Assembly (NCBI GenBank): GCA_003161495.1
Contig: PMOP01000114.1
Coordinates: 7,165 to 14,014 of the forward strand
DNA length: 6,850 bases
Source of the DNA: Acidobacteriota bacterium
Lineage (GTDB): Bacteria; Acidobacteriota; Terriglobia; Acidiferrales; UBA7541
Direction of reading: 5' to 3'
Part shown: piece by piece, positions 1 to 6,250 of the stretch
Numbering within the stretch: position 1 is the first letter of the stretch
Layout of the letters: each line of letters opens with the position of its first letter
Translations under genes and position numbers: made by a program
The notes under the pieces: model-generated
Database searches by the model: none
Seen by the model: only the letters and a program-made list of their open reading frames with translations
What the model was told of the DNA's origin: nothing

Positions 1-2370
1 GCCATCCTGGCCGTACTGAAGGCCGGCGGCGCGTACGTTCCGATCGATCCCGGCTACCCTGCGGCGCGCATGGCCCTGGTGATCGAAGACGCGCAACTGG
101 ATTTCCTGCTTACCACGGAACTGATTCGCGCAAGCTTGCCCGCCAGTCCCGCCCGCATCATCTCGCTGGACGGATCGCTGGACGGGGACGCCGAGGCGAT
201 CGCCGCGCAAAGTTCTGATCCCGTTCCTTCTTCCGCCACTGAAAACAATCTGGCTTACGTCATCTACACGTCGGGCTCTACGGGAAAACCCAAGGGAGTA
301 TTGATCGAGCATCGCAGCCTGGTGAATTACGTCGGGTGGGCCATCGAGACGTATTGCGGAGGTGAGCGCCTGGCCTGGCCGCTCTTCTCCTCGCTGGCGT
401 TCGATTTAACAGTCACGTCGATTTTTACGCCGCTCATTTCCGGCGGTCGAATCGTGATCTACGGCGAAAATCCGAAAGCGCCGGGGATGGCGATTCTCGA
501 AGTGATCGAAGACGGGGCAGTGGATATCGTAAAGCTCACGCCGTCGCACCTCGCCATGATCAAAGACATGGACCTGGGCGCCACCGGAATTCGCAAGCTG
601 ATCGTCGGCGGAGAAGACCTCAAGACCCAACTGGCGCTGGACATCACCGAAAAATTCGGCCGGCCGGTGGAAATTTTCAACGAATACGGACCCACGGAAG
701 CTACCGTGGGTTGCATGATTCATCTTTACGACCCTGAGAAAGATGGCGGTCTCTCGGTGCCGATTGGAATTCCTGGTGCCAATTCGGTCATCCATATCCT
801 CGACAAGCATCTCAATCCCGTGCCTGCGGGAGTAACCGGTGAAGTGTATCTGGCAGGGGATGGATTGGCACGCGGCTACTTGAACCGGTCGGAACTCACT
901 GCGCAAAAATTTCTGACACTCGACGATCCAGGGCAAAAAAGTGAGGCAACTCAATCGTCGCCCCGCCATCCACAATCTCTGCGCCTGTACAAGACCGGGG
1001 ACCTGGCTCGCCGGAACGCCGAGGGCCTCGTGGAATTCCTGGGTCGCGCCGATGACCAGGTGAAAATCGGCGGCATTCGCATCGAACTCGGCGAGATCGA
1101 GGCCAGCCTGCGGTCGCTTCCCGGCGTTCGCGAGTGCGTCGTGGATGTCTTTTCGTCCGGCCAGGCGAAGGGCGCGAAAGATTTGATCTACTGCTCGCGC
1201 TGCGGCGTGGCTTCGAGCTTGCCAGGAACGACCTACGACGCCGAAGGCGTCTGTAGCATTTGCCGCGCCTATGACAGCTACGCGGATAAGGCGCAGGCGT
1301 ACTTCAAGACTCCGGTGGAGTTCAATACGCTTGTCGCGGGGATGAAAACCGCGCGGACCGGCGAGTATGACTGCCTGGTGCTGTTCAGCGGCGGCAAAGA
1401 CAGCACCTACATGCTGTACAAGATGAAGGATCTGGGTGTGAAGGCGCTGGCGTTTACGCTGGACAACGGTTTTTTGTCCGACGAAGCCATGGCGAACATC
1501 CGCCGCGTCGTGCAAAGGGTGGGCGTGGACCACGTGTTCGGAACCACGCCGCACATGAACGAAATTTTCGTGGACAGCCTGAAGCAATTCTCGAATGTCT
1601 GCAACGGATGCTTCAAGACGATCTACACGCTGGCCACGAATTTGGCTCACGAAAAAAATATCGGCTATATCGTTACCGGATTGTCGCGCGGGCAGTTATT
1701 TGAAACGCGGCTCACCGAGGAAGTTTTTAAACGAAAAGATTTCGACGTGGTGAAGCTGGACGCGCTGGTGCTCGACGCCCGCAAGGCCTACCACCAGCGC
1801 GAGGATTCGGTGTCGTGCCACCTGGCCGTGGATATTCTGCAGGGCGACGAAATATTCGACCGGATAAAATTCGTGGATTTTTATCGCTACTGGAGCGTGC
1901 CGCTCGAGGATCTCTACGCCGAGCTGGAAAAACGCGGGGCCTGGTTTCGTCCCTCTGATACGGGCCGTTCCACGAACTGCCTGATTAACGATTTAGGTAT
2001 ATATCTTCACAAGAAACAACGGGGATTCCACAACTACTCGCTGCCCTACAGTTGGGACGTGCGCCTCAACCAGAAAACCCGCGGCGAAGCCATGGAAGAG
2101 CTGGAAGACGAAATTGATGAAGCGCGCGTCCGGAAACTCATGGAGCAAATCGGTTACACCGAGCCGCCGCCATCCGTGGAACCCGCCGTGGACAGGCTGG
2201 TCGCCTATTACGTGAGCGAAAAACCGCTGCCCGTGGAAGAAGTGCGGGCCCACTTGGCCAAAGAGTTGCCCGGTTACATGGTTCCGACATTCGTAGTGCG
2301 GCTGGAAAAACTGCCTCTCACCGCAAACGGAAAGATTGACCGCAAAGCGCTGCCTGCGCCCACGAGCAAA
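1..2370 (+). other. Adenylation domain A1 (predicted Asn), interrupted between motifs A8 and A9; first part off-window
   Basis: Core motifs seen: A2 LKAGGAYVPID at the left edge, A3 YTSGSTGKPKG (265-297), A4 around FDLT (400-411), A5 NEYGPTE, A6 GEVYLAGDGLARGYLNR, A7 YKTGDLAR, A8 beginning GRADDQVKIGG, A9 LPGYMVP and A10 NGKIDR. Pocket residues by GrsA numbering: D235 (403), L236, T239 (415), K278 (532), I299 (601), G301 (607), E322 (682), V330 (706), G331 (709) and K517 (2332). The code DLTKIGEVGK matches the asparagine type known from other synthetases; the aspartate type usually has H at 322 rather than E. The fold is complete except for the off-window N-terminus and all catalytic motifs are intact, so it is probably active. 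The A6-A7 loop is longer than in A2 (about 915-985), rich in S, P and Q. Confidence 0.93.
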
Positions 2371-5300
2371 GACCGGCAGCCCGCGCGCGACTTGGTTCAG
2401 CCGCAATCCGAGACCGAGAAGTCACTCGCCCGGATTTGGACGGAACTGCTGGAGGTTGACGAAATCGGGATCTACGACAATTTCTTCCAATTGGGCGGCC
2501 ATTCCTTGCTGGCCATCCGGGCAGTGTCACGGATTCGAGACGCGCTCGATCTGGACATTACGATTCAGACGATTTTTCAGAACCCGACAATCGCCGGTTT
2601 AGCGAATGTGCTGACCGCGTCCAAAAACACCGCCGCAGTTCAGCGGATCGAGCCGCGCAGTCTCTCCGGCTCGTCTCCGCTCTCTTTCGCGCAGGAACAG
2701 TTCTGGTACCTGGACCACATTGCCCCTGGCAGCCCGGTCTGCAACATAGGCGACATCATTGACTTTCACGGAAAGTACTCTGCGGACGCAATGCGCAAAG
2801 CTATCCAGGAACTTGTCAGCCGCCACGCCATTCTGCGCACTGCATTTCCCCAAAGCGGCGGACAACCGGTACAGATCATCTTGCCGGAGGCGGAACCACC
2901 GCTGGTGGAACTGAACCTCGCTTCTAAATCGGAAATGGAACGCGGCCTTGAATGGACCCGCATGCTTAATGAACAGGTCCGCAAACCGTTCGATTTGTCG
3001 CAAGCCCCGCTGCTTCGTCTGACCATGGTCCACCTGTCCGCTGTGGATCACCGGCTCCTTCTCACCATTCACCATATCCTTACGGATGAATGGTCGATGG
3101 AGGTGTTTCACCACGAACTCAAGACTCTTTACGACGCCTTTTCAAAAGGAAAACCGTCTCCTCTTCCTGCATTGCCGATCCAGTATGCGGACTTTGCCAT
3201 CTGGCAAAGGGAATGGCTGAAGGGGAAGGTCCTGGAAAGCCAGGTTTCTTATTGGAAGCAGGAACTGGCAGGGGCCCCATCCGTGCTGCAATTGCCCACA
3301 GACAAACCGCGTCCGGCAACGCAAAGCTTTCGTGGCGCCACGGAGACTTTCCATCTTTCCGGAAAGCTGCTTGCGCGAATAAAAATTCTGGGCCGCGAGC
3401 AGCAAGCCACATTATTCATGGTCCTCGAAACCGCCTTCATGGCTTTGCTGCATCGCTATACCGGCCAGGATGACATTGTCGTCGGAACGCCGATTTCCGG
3501 CAGAACGCATAGCGAAACCGAGAAGGTCATCGGTTTATTTCTGAACACCGTACTTTTGCGCGCGAAATTCGGTGACCGTGAGAATTTACTGTCTTTATTG
3601 CAGCAGGTGCGGGAGCGCGCATTGGGTGCCTATGCTCATTCGGACGTTCCATTCGAGCGCCTGGTGGCGGAATTGGAGCCGGACCGGGATCCGAGCCGCA
3701 TGCCGCTGTTTCAAGTCATGTTCATTCTGCACAACTCGGAGGGCGTGTCTCAGGCTTCCAAGGTGTCCGGAAATCGGACCCTGGAAACGGGCACCTCCAA
3801 ATTCGATCTGACCTTGATTCTTTCCGAAAACGAAAAGGGTCTTGATGGATTGATCGAGTACAGTACGGATTTATTTGAAGCGCCCACGATTCGTCGCCTT
3901 GCGGGCTACTTCGAAAGGCTTCTGGAAGCAATCATCGCCAATCCGGAACAAAGCATTTCCGAATTGTCCATCCTTCCAGACGCCGAACGGCGTCAACTGC
4001 TGGTGGATTGGAACGACACGGCGGTGGATCTTCCTAAGAAAGCTCACTGCCTGCACCAGTTGATTGAAGAGCAGGCGTTGCGCACGCCCGATCATGTGGC
4101 TCTTGTGTTCGAGGAACAGAAACTAACCTATGGCGAACTGAACCGCCGCGCAAATCAGCTCGCACATTACTTGACCGGCTTAGGCGTCGGACCGGACGTG
4201 CTCGTTGGACTTTATTTGGAGCGCTCCATCGATATGGTGATTGGAATTCTGGGGATACTCAAGGCGGGCGGCGCGTATGTGCCCATCGATCCCAGCTACC
4301 CCAGCGCTCGCGTCGCCCTGGTGATCGAAGATTCTCAGTTGGGATTCATTCTCACGTCCCAGAGAATTCGCCAATCCCTGCCGGCGAGCCCCGCTCGCAT
4401 CATTTCGGTGGACGGTGACGCTGCGGCGATCGCCGCACAGAGTTTCGTGCCGTTGCCTTCTTCCGCTGCCGCAAATAATCTCGCTTACGTCATCTACACT
4501 TCGGGTTCCACGGGAAAGCCGAAAGGGGTAATGGTCGAGCACCGCAACGTCGTAAATTTCTTTGCGGGCATGGACCAAATCCTCGGCTCCGAATCCGGCA
4601 TCTGGCTCGCCGTAACCAGCATTTCGTTTGACATCTCGGTGCTGGAGCTGCTCTGGACTCTGACGCGAGGATTCCAGGTGGTGATTCACAGCGAAGGCAA
4701 CTCGGACAAAATCGCGGCTGAAATTCTGGAGCATAGCGTCACGCATCTGCAATCCACGCCGTCCCTGCTTCGCGCGCTCGTTTCCGATCCGCCATCCCTC
4801 GAAGCGCTCGGAAAGTTGAAAAAGATCCTCATCGGCGGCGAGGCCCTGCCCGCTTCGCTCGTCGATTCTCTCCGCCCATCGTTCGCCGGCGAAATCTACA
4901 ACATGTATGGGCCGACCGAGACGGCCATCTGGTCCACCGTTTATCTGGTGCAGGAGCAGCGAAGCAGTATTCCGATCGGCAAGCCCATTGCCAATACGCA
5001 GGTCTATATTCTCGATTCCGAGTTGCAACTCGCTCCTCCCGGCGGAATCGGAAATCTTTTCATCGGCGGAGATGGCGTCGTCCGCGGCTATCTGAACCGG
5101 CCGGACTTGACGGCCGAGCGATTTGTCTGCGACCCGTTCCGTAAGGGAGGCAGGCTCTACCGCACCGGAGATTTGGCGCGCTTCCTTCCCGATGGAAATC
5201 TGGAATTCATTGGCCGCTCGGACTTCCAGGTAAAAATTCGCGGGCATCGAATCGAACTGGGCGAAATCGAAGCGATTCTCGAAAAGCAGCCCGGCGTCAA

Positions 5301-5862
5301 ACAGGCCGTCGTGGCGGCTCGTGCGGAGAAGCAGGAGGATAAAGTTCTGGCCGCTTATGTGGTGGCCAGGGCAGGGGAATCCTTGCATTCGGACACTCTT
5401 CGCAGCGCGCTCGAAGCGGCGCTGCCGAGTTACATGGTCCCGTCTTATTTCATTTTCCTCGAAAGCCTGCCGCTCACGGCGAATGGAAAGATCGATCGAA
5501 ATGCGCTGCCGCCCATTTCGTTCCAAGCCAATGTTTCCCCGAACGACCGTGAAGATCTCCAGGGCGAATTCGAGCAGGTTCTTGCAAAGGCTTGGGCCGA
5601 ATCGTTGGGGCTGAGCCGCATCCGCCGCAACGACAATTTCTTCAGCTTAGGCGGACATTCCCTCGCGGCATTGAAGATCGCCTTCAAATGCCAGCAGGAA
5701 TTCCAAGTGGATATCCCGCTGCAGATGTTCGTGCTGCAACCCGTGCTCAGCGAACAGGCCAAGAGACTGGAAGAAATGGTGATGGAGCAGGCGGATCCGG
5801 CCGTGCTGGAACACTTTGTGGACGAGATAGTCAAAAAGACAGAAAGTCCGCTGGACAAATAA
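1..5862 (+). CDS. Non-ribosomal peptide synthetase, 3' part (A1 with inserted PP-loop domain - T - C - A - T), N-terminus outside the window
   Basis: The frame is open from base 1 and coding from the first codon: the translation begins inside adenylation motif A2 (LKAGGAYVPID). The ATG at 70 is therefore internal and the true start lies upstream. The 1953 visible residues form a cytoplasmic multi-domain enzyme that activates amino acids as adenylates, loads them on phosphopantetheine carriers and joins them. Order by residue: A1 about 1-790, interrupted by a PP-loop ATPase-like domain at about 385-730; T1 about 799-872; C about 892-1320; A2 about 1349-1838; T2 about 1850-1924; then a charged tail of about 30 residues and TAA at 5860. 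Pocket residues predict Asn for A1 and Gly for A2. There is no terminal thioesterase, so product release needs another protein or an unusual step. No frameshift or internal stop is seen. The NRPS identity is certain; the substrates are inferred from pocket codes. Confidence 0.97.
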   Translation, partial: AILAVLKAGGAYVPIDPGYPAARMALVIEDAQLDFLLTTELIRASLPASPARIISLDGSLDGDAEAIAAQSSDPVPSSATENNLAYVIYTSGSTGKPKGVLIEHRSLVNYVGWAIETYCGGERLAWPLFSSLAFDLTVTSIFTPLISGGRIVIYGENPKAPGMAILEVIEDGAVDIVKLTPSHLAMIKDMDLGATGIRKLIVGGEDLKTQLALDITEKFGRPVEIFNEYGPTEATVGCMIHLYDPEKDGGLSVPIGIPGANSVIHILDKHLNPVPAGVTGEVYLAGDGLARGYLNRSELTAQKFLTLDDPGQKSEATQSSPRHPQSLRLYKTGDLARRNAEGLVEFLGRADDQVKIGGIRIELGEIEASLRSLPGVRECVVDVFSSGQAKGAKDLIYCSRCGVASSLPGTTYDAEGVCSICRAYDSYADKAQAYFKTPVEFNTLVAGMKTARTGEYDCLVLFSGGKDSTYMLYKMKDLGVKALAFTLDNGFLSDEAMANIRRVVQRVGVDHVFGTTPHMNEIFVDSLKQFSNVCNGCFKTIYTLATNLAHEKNIGYIVTGLSRGQLFETRLTEEVFKRKDFDVVKLDALVLDARKAYHQREDSVSCHLAVDILQGDEIFDRIKFVDFYRYWSVPLEDLYAELEKRGAWFRPSDTGRSTNCLINDLGIYLHKKQRGFHNYSLPYSWDVRLNQKTRGEAMEELEDEIDEARVRKLMEQIGYTEPPPSVEPAVDRLVAYYVSEKPLPVEEVRAHLAKELPGYMVPTFVVRLEKLPLTANGKIDRKALPAPTSKDRQPARDLVQPQSETEKSLARIWTELLEVDEIGIYDNFFQLGGHSLLAIRAVSRIRDALDLDITIQTIFQNPTIAGLANVLTASKNTAAVQRIEPRSLSGSSPLSFAQEQFWYLDHIAPGSPVCNIGDIIDFHGKYSADAMRKAIQELVSRHAILRTAFPQSGGQPVQIILPEAEPPLVELNLASKSEMERGLEWTRMLNEQVRKPFDLSQAPLLRLTMVHLSAVDHRLLLTIHHILTDEWSMEVFHHELKTLYDAFSKGKPSPLPALPIQYADFAIWQREWLKGKVLESQVSYWKQELAGAPSVLQLPTDKPRPATQSFRGATETFHLSGKLLARIKILGREQQATLFMVLETAFMALLHRYTGQDDIVVGTPISGRTHSETEKVIGLFLNTVLLRAKFGDRENLLSLLQQVRERALGAYAHSDVPFERLVAELEPDRDPSRMPLFQVMFILHNSEGVSQASKVSGNRTLETGTSKFDLTLILSENEKGLDGLIEYSTDLFEAPTIRRLAGYFERLLEAIIANPEQSISELSILPDAERRQLLVDWNDTAVDLPKKAHCLHQLIEEQALRTPDHVALVFEEQKLTYGELNRRANQLAHYLTGLGVGPDVLVGLYLERSIDMVIGILGILKAGGAYVPIDPSYPSARVALVIEDSQLGFILTSQRIRQSLPASPARIISVDGDAAAIAAQSFVPLPSSAAANNLAYVIYTSGSTGKPKGVMVEHRNVVNFFAGMDQILGSESGIWLAVTSISFDISVLELLWTLTRGFQVVIHSEGNSDKIAAEILEHSVTHLQSTPSLLRALVSDPPSLEALGKLKKILIGGEALPASLVDSLRPSFAGEIYNMYGPTETAIWSTVYLVQEQRSSIPIGKPIANTQVYILDSELQLAPPGGIGNLFIGGDGVVRGYLNRPDLTAERFVCDPFRKGGRLYRTGDLARFLPDGNLEFIGRSDFQVKIRGHRIELGEIEAILEKQPGVKQAVVAARAEKQEDKVLAAYVVARAGESLHSDTLRSALEAALPSYMVPSYFIFLESLPLTANGKIDRNALPPISFQANVSPNDREDLQGEFEQVLAKAWAESLGLSRIRRNDNFFSLGGHSLAALKIAFKCQQEFQVDIPLQMFVLQPVLSEQAKRLEEMVMEQADPAVLEHFVDEIVKKTESPLDK
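1153..2190 (+). other. Inserted PP-loop ATPase domain, N-acetyl-sugar amidotransferase-like (WbpG/PseA type), inside A1
   Basis: About 346 residues replace the short loop that in A2 is only RAEKQEDK (5320-5343). The domain starts with two CxxC pairs, CSRC (1192-1203) and CSIC (1252-1263), flanking PGTTYDAEGV; this is the zinc-ribbon-like start typical of N-acetyl-sugar amidotransferases. Next come LVLFSGGKDST with the ATP-binding PP-loop SGGKDS (1387-1404), a CNGC motif (1600-1611), TGLSRGQLFETRL (1675-1713), and a C-terminal part with STNCLIND (1969-1992), a YSWDVRL segment and TRGEAMEEL. WbpG/PseA-type enzymes turn a sugar acetamido group into an acetamidino group; other PP-loop enzymes (LarE, TtuA, the closthioamide enzyme CtaC) insert sulfur or activate amides. 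Superfamily membership is well supported. The reaction here, amidine or thioamide formation or amide synthesis on the bound residue, is inference. A glutaminase partner or sulfur donor is not in the window. Confidence 0.88.
2395..2616 (+). other. Peptidyl carrier (thiolation) domain T1
   Basis: The motif NFFQLGGHSLLAI carries the serine (codon 2503-2505) that receives the phosphopantetheine arm. The preceding segment ETEKSLARIWTELLEVDEIGIYD and the following IFQNPTIAGLANVL are typical of carrier domains. T1 should hold the Asn residue, or its modified form, delivered by A1, and act as upstream donor for the following condensation domain. It lies directly after motif A10 of A1. Confidence 0.95.
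2674..3960 (+). other. Condensation domain (LCL-like)
   Basis: It joins the chain on T1 to the glycine on T2. Motifs visible in order: C1 PLSFAQEQFWYLD; C2 region RHAILRTAF; C3 HHILTDEWS with catalytic second histidine (3073-3075) and aspartate (3085-3087); C4 YADFAIWQREW; C5 IGLFLNTVLLR; C6 HSDVPFERLV; C7 RMPLFQVMF. The usual glycine after the C3 aspartate is glutamate (3088-3090). The C1 sequence and the absence of an upstream epimerase suggest an L-donor type. I see no sign that it is heterocyclizing (no DxxxxD replacing HHxxxD) or an epimerase. Confidence 0.94.
4045..5515 (+). other. Adenylation domain A2 (predicted Gly), uninterrupted
   Basis: The motifs are all present: A1 LTYGELNRRANQLA, A2 LKAGGAYVPID, A3 YTSGSTGKPKG, A4 around SFDISVLEL, A5 NMYGPTE, A6, A7 YRTGDLAR, A8 beginning GRSDFQVKIRG, A9 LPSYMVP and A10 NGKIDR. 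Pocket residues: D235 (4630), I236, L239 (4642), Q278 (4750), L299 (4828), G301 (4834), M322 (4903), I330 (4927), W331 (4930), K517 (5488). The code DILQLGMIWK is that of glycine-activating domains. From memory, the stretch NFFAGMD...WLAVTSISFDISVLELLWTL also resembles Gly domains that carry a luciferase-like monooxygenase, but none is fused here. A2 serves as an internal uninterrupted control for A1: its A8-A9 linker is short. Confidence 0.94.
5548..5772 (+). other. Peptidyl carrier (thiolation) domain T2, terminal
   Basis: NDNFFSLGGHSLAAL carries the phosphopantetheine serine (codon 5659-5661). It follows motif A10 of A2 and should hold glycine and then the extended chain. Only about 30 charged, helix-prone residues (LEEMVMEQADPAVLEHF...) lie between it and the stop. 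These may be a docking tail; no thioesterase GxSxG or reductase motif follows. Confidence 0.94.
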
Positions 5863-5914
5863 TTCGTTTCGCGTCCATCGAGCCGGGATGCACAGGGGAA
5901 CTTGAGGAATAAAA

Positions 5915-5992
5915 TGGTCGGGGCGAGAGGATTTGAACCTCCGGCCTCCTGGTCCCGAACCAGGCGCGCTAGCCAGGCTGCGCTACGCCCCG
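5915..5992 (-). tRNA. tRNA-Pro (anticodon CGG), CCA encoded
   Basis: Reading the minus strand from 5992 gives a full cloverleaf of 78 nt. The acceptor stem is CGGGGCG paired with CGCCCCG, followed by discriminator A and encoded CCA. The D stem is GCGC/GCGC with a ten-base loop. The anticodon arm is CCTGG-TTCGGGA-CCAGG, giving anticodon CGG, which reads the proline codon CCG. A five-base variable loop is followed by the T arm GGAGG-TTCAAAT-CCTCT, with one G-T pair. It converges on the NRPS gene: its 3' end is about 50 bases from the NRPS stop codon. The T-rich stretch just after the CCA on its strand (TTTTATT) could help end transcription. Confidence 0.97.
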
Positions 5993-6000
5993 ACGGTACG

Positions 6001-6031
6001 CACTCGGGCGCGCTAAAAAACGGCCCGAATG
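6001..6031. repeat. Nine-base-pair inverted repeat just upstream of the tRNA gene
   Basis: CACTCGGGC (6001-6009) and GCCCGAATG (6023-6031) can pair over nine positions, one of them a G-T pair, around a 13-base loop containing AAAAAA on the plus strand. It lies eight bases before the tRNA 5' end. No T-run follows the stem on either strand, so it is not a standard terminator. It could be a leader or processing structure of the tRNA precursor or a protein-binding site. Confidence 0.5.
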
Positions 6032-6039
6032 GAACGTTC

Positions 6040-6050
6040 AGAATAGCATA
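6040..6050 (-). promoter_or_regulatory. Possible -10 region for the tRNA-Pro gene
   Basis: The minus strand reads TATGCTATTCT here, containing two overlapping -10-like hexamers (TATGCT, TATTCT) about 50 bases before the mature tRNA 5' end. No good TTGACA-like -35 is seen at the right spacing, so this is a weak call. Confidence 0.25.
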
Positions 6051-6088
6051 GCTCTCCGCTTGGGACCAGAGTCGAGTGGTCTGGCCGG

Positions 6089-6227
6089 AATTCTCCGCGC
6101 CCTCCTCTTTTCTCCGCGTTCTCTGTGTTGAAATTTCCGTGCGCCTATCTCGCAGCGGACAAAGGCGCCGCGCGGCTGAGTGTGGCCGCTGTGTTATAGT
6201 GAATTCCGCGAAGCAGAAATTCTCCGC
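6089..6227. repeat. Intergenic segment with repeated TTCTCCGC words and a pyrimidine-rich tract
   Basis: TTCTCCGCG occurs at 6091-6099 and 6110-6118, and TTCTCCGC at 6220-6227; the first and third extend to AATTCTCCGC. The section 6091-6126 is almost all pyrimidine apart from the CGCG steps. No ORF is supported in 5993-6286. The segment looks like a decayed or dispersed intergenic repeat, but only these short words can be shown from one window. Confidence 0.3.
6191..6200 (+). promoter_or_regulatory. Likely -10 element of the yqeY promoter
   Basis: TATAGT at 6195-6200 is one base from the TATAAT consensus and is preceded by GTGT, giving a partial extended -10. No clear -35 is found 16-18 bases upstream. 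Transcription would start near 6207, leaving an untranslated leader of about 80 bases before the ATG at 6287. Confidence 0.4.
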
Positions 6228-6250
6228 ATCGAGCGACGAATTCCAATAGC

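Noticed and set aside
70..72. ATG at 70 as the start of the NRPS
   Set aside because: The frame codes for conserved A-domain sequence (LKAGGAYVPID) before this codon, back to base 1, so the start lies off the window.
406..1650. Long open frame on the minus strand opposite A1 and the insert
   Set aside because: It is antisense to strongly conserved NRPS coding sequence, its translation shows no recognisable family, and long antisense frames are expected in GC-rich genes.
1980..2020. AT-richer patch inside the insert (around GGTATATATCTT) as a mark of foreign DNA
   Set aside because: It is only a few codons long within otherwise similar base composition, and does not separate the insert from the rest of the gene.
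4180..5526. Long open frame on the minus strand opposite A2
   Set aside because: Same reason: a shadow of the A2 coding frame with no family motifs.
5871..5891. Stem-loop GCGTCC/GGATGC after the NRPS stop as a terminator
   Set aside because: The stem has only six pairs including a G-T pair, and no T-run follows on either side; it may be chance.
5592..5912. Small plus-strand ORF overlapping the end of the NRPS and the intergenic gap
   Set aside because: It is out of frame with T2, has no recognisable product and covers the NRPS carrier motif.
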